Made by a program: the position numbers and the translations under genes | From: an uncultured Actinomycetes bacterium | GTDB lineage: Bacteria; Actinomycetota; Acidimicrobiia; Acidimicrobiales; Microtrichaceae | DNA length: 41,950 nucleotides | Direction of reading: 5' to 3' | Assembly: GCA_903852755.1 (NCBI GenBank) | Contig: CAINRS010000055.1 | Coordinates: 1-41,950, forward strand | Notes under the pieces: generated by a model | Seen by the model: only the letters and a program-made list of their open reading frames with translations | Told to the model about the DNA's origin: nothing | The model's database searches: none | In this document: piece by piece, positions 1 to 6,408 of the stretch | Position numbering within the stretch: the stretch's first letter is position 1 | Layout of the letters: every line of letters begins with the position of its first letter

Positions 1-135
1 CTCCAACGGTGCGTCAGGTGCGAGCTTCTCTCCGGGTGGCTCGCCAGTGTTTGTATCCGGTGGTGAGCACGCCACCAGAATCAGTCCAAGTGCAGCGGCC
101 GCGATGGCGGCGCGCGGCAAAGAGCCTCGCCTCAT
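1..135 (-). CDS. Lipoprotein, N-terminal part only
   Basis: The first 45 codons are present and the rest lies beyond the left edge of the window. The translation starts with Met-Arg-Arg, continues with a hydrophobic Ala/Leu stretch and ends the signal in a lipobox Leu-Val-Ala-Cys (Cys23), followed by a Ser/Pro/Thr-rich linker. This is a classic type II signal peptide, so the protein should be exported and lipid-anchored on the outer face of the membrane. A GGGAG ribosome binding site precedes the ATG. The function cannot be told from the visible part. It may be host DNA flanking the neighbouring island, or island cargo. Confidence 0.7.
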   Translation of the reverse strand, partial: MRRGSLPRAAIAAAALGLILVACSPPDTNTGEPPGEKLAPDAPLE

Positions 136-219
136 TGGTATGCTCTCCCAGTTTGGTGACGAAACGATACATGAACGACCTGAGCAGATGACGAGGTTCC
201 TGGCGGCGAGCGATCTCAC

Positions 220-236
220 CTGACGGGCGGCGTCAG
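220..236. terminator. Small perfect hairpin
   Basis: CTGACG and CGTCAG form a 6-bp stem around a 5-nt loop. It lies between the divergent lipoprotein gene (1-135) and the island genes. It could be a terminator or part of the island boundary. A second short hairpin-like stretch (CGGGG/CCCCG) follows near 250-270. The remaining sequence from 136 to 338 shows no gene. Confidence 0.3.
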
Positions 237-338
237 TCTTAGGGCCCGGTCGGGGGCAGGACCCCGCCGCAGGCCATTTCGATCTCCCCCCCGCCACTTT
301 CTGTGAGAGTCCTGCAGGTTTGTCCTGGTGCCGAGCTG

Positions 339-363
339 TGCAAGTCGACTGCAAGTTGTTGCA
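339..363. repeat. Phased direct repeats upstream of the HTH gene
   Basis: TGCAAGT occurs at 339-345 and again at 350-356, 11 bp apart, with a partial third copy (TGCA) at 360-363. The block lies about 30 bp before the ATG of the HTH gene. Same-face spacing of one helical turn suggests a cooperative binding site, either an autoregulatory operator or Xis/integrase arm sites. The binding protein is inferred. Confidence 0.5.
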
Positions 364-391
364 TTCAGCGCCGAACCTGGCTCGCTGAGCG

Positions 392-817
392 ATGATCCTG
401 AGCGACGACCAGCTGCGCAGCGTCGTGCGAGTCGTCGACGATGGCGTCCTGCTCGGCTGGCGCATGGTCGACCTGCTCGGCCACGAGCGTCTGCGTCGGA
501 TCATCGAGCGTGACCTGCGCAGCGCTGGTGGGTCGATGCCTGCTGTGGTCGCGCATCTGCTCGACACGCTCGACGCTGCGTCCAGGTCTGTTGTGTCTGA
601 CGCTGGCTCGTGTTGTGTGGAGCGATCATCGAGCTATGACGACGTTCGCCAGCTGGAGTCGCTCAGCGTCGCTGAAGCTGCAGAGCTGCTCGGCATCGGC
701 CATGAAGCAGTGCGCATGCGCATTCGACGTGGCTCGCTCCAGGCATGGCAGGACGATGCAGGACGCTGGCGCATCCCACTGGAGCTGAACGAATGGCCGA
801 GCGACGTGACGACCTAA
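392..817 (+). CDS. Helix-turn-helix, excisionase-like protein
   Basis: A 141-residue protein. Residues about 88-130 form an excisionase/MerR-type helix-turn-helix: a Leu-Ser-Val-Ala-Glu-Ala-Ala start, a turn at Leu-Gly-Ile-Gly, and a recognition segment with Arg-Met-Arg-Ile-Arg-Arg-Gly, followed by a wing-like Trp-Arg-Ile-Pro. The first 85 residues are not recognised. The ATG at 392 is the earliest possible start because an in-frame stop lies just upstream. The TAA stop overlaps the next gene's ATG (TAATG), so the two are probably translationally coupled. By context it is a candidate recombination directionality factor or repressor of the island; sequence alone cannot separate the two. Confidence 0.65.
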   Translation: MILSDDQLRSVVRVVDDGVLLGWRMVDLLGHERLRRIIERDLRSAGGSMPAVVAHLLDTLDAASRSVVSDAGSCCVERSSSYDDVRQLESLSVAEAAELLGIGHEAVRMRIRRGSLQAWQDDAGRWRIPLELNEWPSDVTT

Positions 818-1098
818 TGGCTGTGCGCAGCAGAGCGATGGTGTCGCTGCCTGCTGGCATCGAGACGACGTCGATCGCGCATCGCAGTGCTGACGACGCC
901 GAGCTGGCTCGTGTTCGTGCTCGCGTGACTGCTGCTCTGGATCGACCTTTCGGAGCTCGACCAGCTCGGCAGCGCACGACGCCGAGCGTTCCGAAGCCGA
1001 AGCCGAAGCGAGCGCAGCGCGCTCGCACCACGACCACGCTCGCAGGCTCGACAGCCGAGCAGCAGCGAGCACGACGCCATCTGGAGCGCATCGCATGA
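817..1098 (+). CDS. Small basic protein of unknown function, between HTH and capsid genes
   Basis: This 93-residue protein is not recognised. It is Arg-rich, and about residues 45-70 contain a Pro-Lys repeat (PKPKPK) followed by Arg/Thr-rich sequence, so this half is strongly basic and probably disordered. The start is chosen from the TAATG overlap with the upstream stop; its own TGA overlaps the capsid gene's ATG (ATGA). This double coupling, plus codon use like the rest of the island, supports it as a real gene. Its place directly before a capsid gene is where phages put scaffold, protease or decoration proteins, but no protease motif is visible. DNA or RNA binding inside a shell is possible, as inference only. 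Confidence 0.6.
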   Translation: MAVRSRAMVSLPAGIETTSIAHRSADDAELARVRARVTAALDRPFGARPARQRTTPSVPKPKPKRAQRARTTTTLAGSTAEQQRARRHLERIA

Positions 1099-2273
1099 AG
1101 TCGACTCGACAGCTGCTGGACGACCGGATCGACGCTGCGCGTCTGCGTCTGAGCGAGGCTGCAGCTCGTGCTGCGTCGAGCGCAGCGACGCCACAGGACC
1201 ACGTCGACGCCGAGAACGCGATTAGCGACGCAGTCCACTGGATCGACGCCAGGTCGAAGCTGCTGACTGGTGGCAGGTACCGAGCCGATGGCTCTGCGAG
1301 TTGGGTGCAGGACGTCGGGCTGGCAGTGAAGCAGCTGGATCAGAGCGCTCAGCGTCGACTGAAGCTCGACGCCGAGCTGCGTTCGACCATGTCGAACTAC
1401 GGCGGCAACGTCGTGCCTCAGTACCTGCTCGACCAGGTCCGGCTCTCTGGCTCCAGTGGTCGACCTGTCTGCGACCTGCTCCGGCAGCCACTGCTGGCCG
1501 ATGGCGCAACGATGACTGTGGTGCGCGTCAGCACTGCGACGACTGCCGAAGCGCAGAGCGCCGAGAACACAGGAGCGACTGCCGACGATCCTGCGACGAG
1601 CGAGATCGCTCTGCCTGTGGTCACAGTCATCAGCGAAGCGACGCTGAGCCTGCAGCTGCTCCAGCGTGCTGCAGGCAGCACTGCTGACAGTGTGCTGATC
1701 GGCGACCTGCTGCGTGCGCTCGACGCCGAGCAGGAACGACTGGTGCTGAACGGCAGTGGCTCCAGTGGCGAGCCGACAGGTCTGCTGAACCAGTCAGGCA
1801 TCGGCACTGTGTCGCTGACGTCGACGAGCGCTCCAGACCTGCTCGATGCTGTGGCCGACGCCGCGCAGGAGAGCTTCGTTGCGACTGGCGAGCCAGCTGA
1901 CACAGTCATCCTGTCGCCACGACGCTGGACCAGGACGCTGGCGAAGGCCGGCAACTATGGCGCAGCGCTGTCGGCTGCAGTCGCGCCGACTGGACCAGTG
2001 CGCGGTCAGATGGTCGGACTCGACGTCGTGACGAGCAAGGCTGTGCCAGCGACGCTCGGCGCGTCGACCGACCAGGACGTCGTCATCGTCTGCCGACGCA
2101 GCGACATCGTGATGGCCGAGAGCGACGCCGAAGTGTTCCCACTGAAGGACACGAGCAACAACAGTGCGCTGCAGGTCGACCTGGTCGGCGCTCGCAGCTT
2201 CGTCGTCGGTGCGATCCGACCTGCTGGCGTCGTGAAGATCACTGGCGCAGGCCTGGTGGCGCCATACGCATGA
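1095..2273 (+). CDS. HK97-family phage major capsid protein
   Basis: A 392-residue protein. Residues 1 to about 100 are helical and charged, like the N-terminal delta/scaffold region of HK97-type subunits. The HK97-like body follows: a region opening with Gly-Gly-Asn-Val-Val-Pro-Gln-Tyr, a strand-rich segment with an Ile-Ala-Leu-Pro-Val-Val-Thr-Val core, the long spine helix after it (Leu-Leu-Gln-Arg-Ala), an Asp-Leu-Leu-Arg-Ala-Leu-Asp-Ala-Glu-Gln helix, and the family hallmark Leu-Asn-Gly followed by Gly-Leu-Leu-Asn. The C-terminal part has the usual Ala/Val-rich P-domain ending. It should assemble into an icosahedral shell. No prohead protease is encoded nearby, so cleavage of the N-terminal region would need help from elsewhere or does not happen. 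The start overlaps the preceding stop. Confidence 0.85.
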   Translation: MKSTRQLLDDRIDAARLRLSEAAARAASSAATPQDHVDAENAISDAVHWIDARSKLLTGGRYRADGSASWVQDVGLAVKQLDQSAQRRLKLDAELRSTMSNYGGNVVPQYLLDQVRLSGSSGRPVCDLLRQPLLADGATMTVVRVSTATTAEAQSAENTGATADDPATSEIALPVVTVISEATLSLQLLQRAAGSTADSVLIGDLLRALDAEQERLVLNGSGSSGEPTGLLNQSGIGTVSLTSTSAPDLLDAVADAAQESFVATGEPADTVILSPRRWTRTLAKAGNYGAALSAAVAPTGPVRGQMVGLDVVTSKAVPATLGASTDQDVVIVCRRSDIVMAESDAEVFPLKDTSNNSALQVDLVGARSFVVGAIRPAGVVKITGAGLVAPYA

Positions 2274-2331
2274 TCGGCGTCCTGGCTCGCTGGCGCAGTC
2301 CTCACGTGCCTCCTCGAGCCGTGACGTTGTA

Positions 2332-2383
2332 GCGCAGCGAGCTGGTGGCTGGTGAGGATCAGCCGGTCGCCAGCTCGCTGCGC
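2332..2383. terminator. Long hairpin between convergent capsid and integrase genes
   Basis: A perfect 14-bp inverted repeat (GCGCAGCGAGCTGG at 2332-2345 and its complement at 2370-2383) can be extended inwards by about 7 further pairs if G-U pairs are allowed. It ends one base before the integrase stop codon. There is no T-run, as is common in high-GC actinobacteria. Its position fits a bidirectional terminator. Confidence 0.65.
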
Positions 2384-2384
2384 G

Positions 2385-3728
2385 TCAGGTCTGGCGTCGG
2401 AACAGCGACGCGACCAGGTCGACTGCGTCTCGATCCATTCCTGGTGAGACGTGGCTGTAGGTCTGCAGCGTGATCGAGATGTGTGTGTGGCCGAGATGCT
2501 CCTGCACGACCTTCGCAGGTACTCCTGCAGCCATCGCCAGCGTCGCCCACGTATGACGCAGGCCATGCAGGCTGAGCTTCGGCAGGCCAGCTCGCTTCAC
2601 GAGCACGCCGAACCTGCGCGACACGCTCTCTGGCATCAGAGCTGTGCCATCGACCTGGCAGAACACTCGACCTTCGTCGACGTACATCGAACCGATGCGC
2701 AGACGCTCGGCAGCCTGAGCTTTCCTGTGGCGCTTCAGCGCTGCTACAGCGTCGTCGTCGAGCGAGATGCGACGTCGACCAGCTGCTGTCTTTGGATCGT
2801 GCTCGTGCAGCTCTCCATTCGTCTCGGTCAGGCTGCGTTCGATGACGAGCGTGCGCTGGTCCAGGTCGACGCTCGACCAGCGCAGCGCCAGCGCTTCGCC
2901 ACGACGCATGCCAGTCGATGCGAGCAGATGCCAGAGCGCAGTCAGACGCTCGGCGTCGTCGGCTTCGCAATGCGCCAGGAACGCTGCGACCTGTTCGCCA
3001 GACCACGTGACCATCTCAGGTCGGCTGGTCCTGCGTGGTGCATCGACCAGCTCGGCCACGTTGCGCTCGACGTAGCTCCAGCGCACAGCGTCGCGCAGCA
3101 TGCGCTTGCAGAGCGTGTGGACAGCTCCGACGTACTTCGGAGACAGACCACTGCCTGAACGCTTCGTGTCAGCTCGTGGCTCATCAGCTCGACGAACGAT
3201 GCCTGCGACAGCGTGTCGGCTGTATGGGCCATGCTCAGGCCAGCGCTCAGCGAGCATGTCTGCGATCTCCTGCCAGGTCGAGCCCGAGCGCTTCGCACGC
3301 TTCGCTGCCTGAATCAGCTTCGCTGGTCTGCCTGTGCCTTCGTTGCCGAAGCTCTGGCGTCCACTCTCCAGCATCGACGCATACAGGTCGGAGAGATGCG
3401 CTGCCTTCAGGTCGACGACTCGCACGTGGCCGAACGCAGGCAGCACGTGGCAGCGCAGCTGGCGTTCGTAGCTCGACAGCGTCGCTGGCCTGAGCTGTGT
3501 CTGTCGGACCTTCAGCCACTCGTCAGCCAGCTCGGCCACTGTGATCTGCGACGGCTCTGCGTAGGTGCCACTCGCCACAGCTGTGTGCATCTCGGCTGCG
3601 AAGCGTCGAGCGTCAGCCGACCTGGTGAACGACTTCGACCTGTGGCGAGCTTCGCCAGTGCGTTCGTCGACGACTCGCCAGCGAACTTCGTACCGATCAC
3701 CACGCTTGCGAACAGATGCAGATGCCAT
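2385..3728 (-). CDS. int: Tyrosine site-specific recombinase (phage integrase)
   Basis: A 447-residue protein that should integrate and excise the island at tRNA-Leu. The domains are an N-terminal arm-binding domain (about 1-45), a SAM-like core-binding domain (about 62-230) and a catalytic domain (about 240-435). The catalytic residues are all visible: Arg275 in Thr-Gly-Met-Arg-Arg-Gly-Glu, His388 and Arg391 in His-Gly-Leu-Arg-His, His414 in Leu-Gly-His, and nucleophile Tyr424. The core-binding domain is split by an extra stretch of about 70 residues (123-195) that resembles a helix-turn-helix. The start is the ATG at 3728, because an earlier in-frame start would run into the tRNA gene; a TACGCT hexamer lies 6 nt before it. 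Its codon use matches the capsid gene. Confidence 0.92.
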   Translation of the reverse strand: MASASVRKRGDRYEVRWRVVDERTGEARHRSKSFTRSADARRFAAEMHTAVASGTYAEPSQITVAELADEWLKVRQTQLRPATLSSYERQLRCHVLPAFGHVRVVDLKAAHLSDLYASMLESGRQSFGNEGTGRPAKLIQAAKRAKRSGSTWQEIADMLAERWPEHGPYSRHAVAGIVRRADEPRADTKRSGSGLSPKYVGAVHTLCKRMLRDAVRWSYVERNVAELVDAPRRTSRPEMVTWSGEQVAAFLAHCEADDAERLTALWHLLASTGMRRGEALALRWSSVDLDQRTLVIERSLTETNGELHEHDPKTAAGRRRISLDDDAVAALKRHRKAQAAERLRIGSMYVDEGRVFCQVDGTALMPESVSRRFGVLVKRAGLPKLSLHGLRHTWATLAMAAGVPAKVVQEHLGHTHISITLQTYSHVSPGMDRDAVDLVASLFRRQT

Positions 3729-3734
3729 GCACGC

Positions 3735-3740
3735 AGCGTA
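3735..3740 (-). promoter_or_regulatory. -10 element of the integrase gene (leaderless)
   Basis: TACGCT on the minus strand ends 6 nt before the ATG, so transcription should begin at or next to the start codon. The direct repeats at 3759-3780 fall just upstream, where a regulator could block or aid RNA polymerase. Confidence 0.45.
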
Positions 3741-3752
3741 GGTCGACACAAC

Positions 3753-3785
3753 ACAGGCTGTACGCACTTTGTACGCACTGCCTGT
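3753..3785. repeat. Tandem 11-bp repeats in an inverted-repeat frame at the integrase end of the island
   Basis: TGTACGCACT occurs at 3759-3768 and 3770-3779 (11-bp period). ACAGGC (3753-3758) and GCCTGT (3780-3785) form an inverted pair around the two copies. The block lies between the integrase start and the tRNA, where integrase arm sites, excisionase sites or an operator are expected. The assignment to a specific protein is inferred. Confidence 0.5.
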
Positions 3786-3827
3786 CGGCTGTGGCTCAGA
3801 TGCCTTGTGTTTACTGGTATCTAGTCG

Positions 3828-3911
3828 TGTCGGAGGGGGGACTTGAACCCCCACGCCCTTGCGGGCACTAGCCCCTCAAGCTAGCGCGTCTGCCAATTCC
3901 GCCACTCCGAC
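3828..3911 (-). tRNA. tRNA-Leu(GAG)
   Basis: The 7-bp acceptor stem is GTCGGAG/CTCCGAC, the anticodon loop is TTGAGGG (anticodon GAG), and a long variable arm typical of leucine tRNAs is present. The discriminator base is A and CCA is not encoded. The T-arm contains GTTCAAG. The 3' end faces the integrase, so this tRNA is the probable integration site of the island; the gene itself remains intact. Confidence 0.93.
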
Positions 3912-3962
3912 GTGGTCCCCGCCGGAGCGGGGCAGCGAGTGACTGTAGCGCACCGCGGCGCC

Positions 3963-4805
3963 CTACTCGAAGGTCGGCAGACCCGTCGGGGACATGACCT
4001 GAGCGGCCGGCTGGACCACGAACGGATCCGGCGTCCGGGCCACCTCGGCGTCCTTGTGCTCGTAGTCGAGCGCGTGCAGGACGTGACGGATCGACTCCAG
4101 CCGTGCCCGCTTCTTCTCGTTGGAGTTGACCACCGTCCACGGTGTGACCGGGTTGTCGCTGTGCACGAGCATGGCGTCACGTGCCCGGGTGTAATCGTCC
4201 CACTTGGTCTGGGCGGCCTCGTCGATCGGGCTCATCTTCCACATGCGCAACGGGTCGGTCCGGCGGTCCTCGAAGCGCTTGGCCTGGTTCTTCTTGGACA
4301 CGGCGAACCACAGCTTGAACAGGTGCGTGCCCGACTCCACCAGGCTCCGCTCAAAGCCGGGTACCTGCCTGTAGAACTCGCCGTACTCCTGGGGCGTGCA
4401 GAAGCCCATCACGATCTCCACTCCCCCGCGGTTGTACCAGGAGCGGTCGAACAGGACGATCTCGCCGGCGGTCGGCAGGTGCTCGACGTACCGCTGGAAG
4501 TACCACTGCCCGCGCTCGGTGTCGTTGGGCTTGGTGAGCGCCACGACGCGTGCGCCACGTGGGTTGAGGTTCTCGGTGAACCGCCGGATCGACCCTCCCT
4601 TGCCGGCGGCATCACGGCCCTCGAACAGGATCACGACACGCTGGCCGGAGTCCTTGACCCACTGCTGGACCTTCAGCAGCTCGATCTGCAGCAGGCGGAG
4701 CTCGTCCTCGTACTGCTTGGTCCCGAGCTTGTCGGGGTAGGGCGGCTTGTCCTCCATGTGCTCGATGCCGAGTTCCCCGACCTCGAGTTGGCTCGCGTGC
4801 GTCAC
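3963..4805 (-). CDS. ppk2: Polyphosphate kinase 2 family protein
   Basis: This 280-residue kinase transfers phosphate between polyphosphate and nucleotides (NDP or NMP). A Walker A motif Gly-Arg-Asp-Ala-Ala-Gly-Lys-Gly-Gly lies at about 63-71, and the family's Phe-Asp-Arg-Ser-Trp-Tyr-Asn-Arg motif follows in the middle of the protein. It has the length of a single-domain PPK2. It is the last gene of the rapZ-to-ppk2 row. A GTG 4 nt after the upstream stop is chosen as start because tight coupling is the rule in this operon; an ATG at 4757 (264 residues) is an alternative, and neither has a clear ribosome binding site. The preferred substrate (ADP, GDP or AMP) cannot be read from the sequence. 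Confidence 0.88.
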   Translation of the reverse strand: MTHASQLEVGELGIEHMEDKPPYPDKLGTKQYEDELRLLQIELLKVQQWVKDSGQRVVILFEGRDAAGKGGSIRRFTENLNPRGARVVALTKPNDTERGQWYFQRYVEHLPTAGEIVLFDRSWYNRGGVEIVMGFCTPQEYGEFYRQVPGFERSLVESGTHLFKLWFAVSKKNQAKRFEDRRTDPLRMWKMSPIDEAAQTKWDDYTRARDAMLVHSDNPVTPWTVVNSNEKKRARLESIRHVLHALDYEHKDAEVARTPDPFVVQPAAQVMSPTGLPTFE

Positions 4806-4809
4806 GGGG

Positions 4810-6144
4810 TCACGGTAGCCCACTGACCGCAACGACTCCCGGTGGCAGCCCACGCGCCACCGACCACAACTCACCCAGCCGTTCGGGCCCGAGGCTCGGC
4901 CGGAGCGCCGAGGGCGACAGACCCGGAGCGCTCGTCGGCAGACGGACCCGGAGCACTCCCCGCAGCACCCGGAAGCACAGTGGCGGGTCGAGCTGCAGTG
5001 ACTCGCCATCGATGCCGACGTTCAGCGGTCCGGCACCGGCGACCTCCAATTCGGGTACCTCCCAGGTGGACACCTCGACCGGACCGAGTAGCCCCGCGCC
5101 GGATCGCACCAGCACCACGCCGAGCTGGCCGTCGCGCAGGCTGGGCCGGGACCCGAATCCCGGCCGCGGCGACAGGTCGTAGCGGTTGTTCGAAACGAGC
5201 AGTACGACGGCGTCGTCGTGGTGCCGTCCGGAAGCGTCGACGACCTCGATGCCGAGCGACACCGCATCGGGACCCACCAGGTCCGGCAGACGCTGCAGTG
5301 CCGTCCCGATCTTGCGGTCGCGGTACTGCTCGTCGGCGACCACCTCGCCGTAGGCGCCGATCGAGACGTTGTTCACGAACGTGCGGCCGTTGACCTGGGC
5401 CACGTCGACGCGCATCGAGTTGGACCGGACGAACGCGTCCAGCGCACCCACCGGGTCGGACCGGTCGAGACCCAGGTCCAGCGCGAAGTGGTTGCGGGTC
5501 CCCACCGGGACGCAGACGAACGGGCGGCCGGACTCGAGGGCGACCTCGGCGACGATGGCCATGGTACCGTCGCCCCCGGCCGCACCCAGGCAGTCCGCAC
5601 CCCGTTCGACCGCCGCCCGGGCCAGAGCCCGCAGGTCGCTCCCGGGTTCGAGCTCCACCACCTCGACGCCACGGGCGCGGGCCTCGGCGACCAGGCCGAC
5701 CCGGCCCGCCGTTCCGCCGCCGGAACGCGGGTTGACGAACAGCACCGGGCGCTCCAACCGGTGTCGACTCCGGGGCAGGCGGGACTGCCCGGATCGGGGG
5801 ACGTGGTAGAGGGCGGCCGCAGCGGAGGAACCTCCCAGCACGACGAGCGCCGCCCCCAGGAACACGAGCGGGACCCCTCGGTCGGCGATCCACACGAGCC
5901 ACAGCGCCAGGCAGCCCAGACCTGCAGCGGCGAGCACCCACGACCAACGGCTCGCCCCCCGTCGTCCGAGCGCCCGCCAGAGCAGTCCCGGAGCCGGCAG
6001 CAGGACCAGAGCGGCGAGGAGGAGCTCCGGCAGCCCGAGCAGGAACCCGACCATTGCGAGGACCGCCCCGACCGGGGTCAGCACGAGCGCCGCCGCAGCC
6101 TGCAGGCGACGCCGGAGCGAGATCACGCGCCGTTCGCCGCTCAC
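4810..6144 (-). CDS. Diacylglycerol/lipid kinase family protein with N-terminal membrane segments
   Basis: A 444-residue protein. About four membrane helices fill residues 15-112. A DAGK catalytic domain follows: Asn-Pro-Arg-Ser-Gly-Gly-Gly (about 138-144), the nucleotide-binding Gly-Gly-Asp-Gly-Thr (about 190-194), Pro-Val-Gly-Thr-Arg-Asn-His-Phe-Ala, and a C-terminal Asp-Gly-Glu. It likely phosphorylates a membrane lipid such as diacylglycerol or a sphingoid/polyprenol relative; the true substrate is unknown. The GTG start lies 10 nt after the secG stop. The membrane-anchor plus catalytic-domain layout is common in actinobacteria. Confidence 0.8.
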   Translation of the reverse strand: MSGERRVISLRRRLQAAAALVLTPVGAVLAMVGFLLGLPELLLAALVLLPAPGLLWRALGRRGASRWSWVLAAAGLGCLALWLVWIADRGVPLVFLGAALVVLGGSSAAAALYHVPRSGQSRLPRSRHRLERPVLFVNPRSGGGTAGRVGLVAEARARGVEVVELEPGSDLRALARAAVERGADCLGAAGGDGTMAIVAEVALESGRPFVCVPVGTRNHFALDLGLDRSDPVGALDAFVRSNSMRVDVAQVNGRTFVNNVSIGAYGEVVADEQYRDRKIGTALQRLPDLVGPDAVSLGIEVVDASGRHHDDAVVLLVSNNRYDLSPRPGFGSRPSLRDGQLGVVLVRSGAGLLGPVEVSTWEVPELEVAGAGPLNVGIDGESLQLDPPLCFRVLRGVLRVRLPTSAPGLSPSALRPSLGPERLGELWSVARGLPPGVVAVSGLP

Positions 6145-6154
6145 GGCACCTGCG

Positions 6155-6394
6155 CTAGGCGTCGATGACGAGGGCGAAGACCAGCGTGTTGAACGCGAAC
6201 AGGAGCGCCACGACCACGGTGATCCGGTCCAGGTTCTTCTCCATCACCGTGGAGCCGGCCGCCGACGCCCCGAGCCCACCGCCGAACATGTCGGACAGCC
6301 CGCCGCCACGACCGGAGTGGACCAGGACCAGCACGATCAGGGCGATCCCAAGACCGAACTGGAGGATCCAGAGGATCAGTCGGGCGATGTCCAC
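6155..6394 (-). CDS. secG: Protein translocase subunit SecG
   Basis: A 79-residue membrane protein with two helices (about 6-26 and 57-77). The loop between them carries the SecG signature: His-Ser-Gly-Arg-Gly-Gly-Gly-Leu-Ser and then Phe-Gly-Gly-Gly. It is part of the SecYEG export channel. The GTG start lies 14 nt after the tpiA stop. The location directly after tpiA matches the widely conserved gap-pgk-tpiA-secG order. Confidence 0.92.
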   Translation of the reverse strand: MDIARLILWILQFGLGIALIVLVLVHSGRGGGLSDMFGGGLGASAAGSTVMEKNLDRITVVVALLFAFNTLVFALVIDA

Positions 6395-6408
6395 GGCCGC
6401 AGAGACTA

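Larger units (their letters stand above)
300..3828. mobile_element. Minimal integrative island with HK97-type capsid gene, next to tRNA-Leu
   Basis: The island holds four genes: an HTH/excisionase-like gene, a small basic protein gene, an HK97-fold major capsid gene and a convergent tyrosine integrase. The integrase gene starts 100 bp from the 3' end of tRNA-Leu(GAG), which is the usual arrangement for tRNA-targeting elements. GGG and CCC runs are almost absent from 392-3728, and GCT/GCA/GCG replace GCC as alanine codons, in clear contrast to the flanking host genes. Phased direct repeats lie near both ends (339-363 and 3753-3785). No terminase, portal, protease or tail gene is present. The left boundary is uncertain: no duplicated tRNA 3' end could be found between 136 and 391, so the start given here is approximate. 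Confidence 0.75.

Noticed and set aside
136-391. Search for a left attachment site duplicating the 3' end of tRNA-Leu
   Set aside because: No stretch of 8 or more bases shared in direct orientation with 3828-3911 was found. The C/G-rich stretch near 250-270 is only loosely similar. The left end of the island therefore stays undefined.
3729-3854. Longer integrase start reaching into the tRNA gene
   Set aside because: The in-frame start at 3854 lies inside tRNA-Leu, and the extra 42 residues do not resemble an integrase N-terminus. The ATG at 3728 has a -10 box at the right distance.
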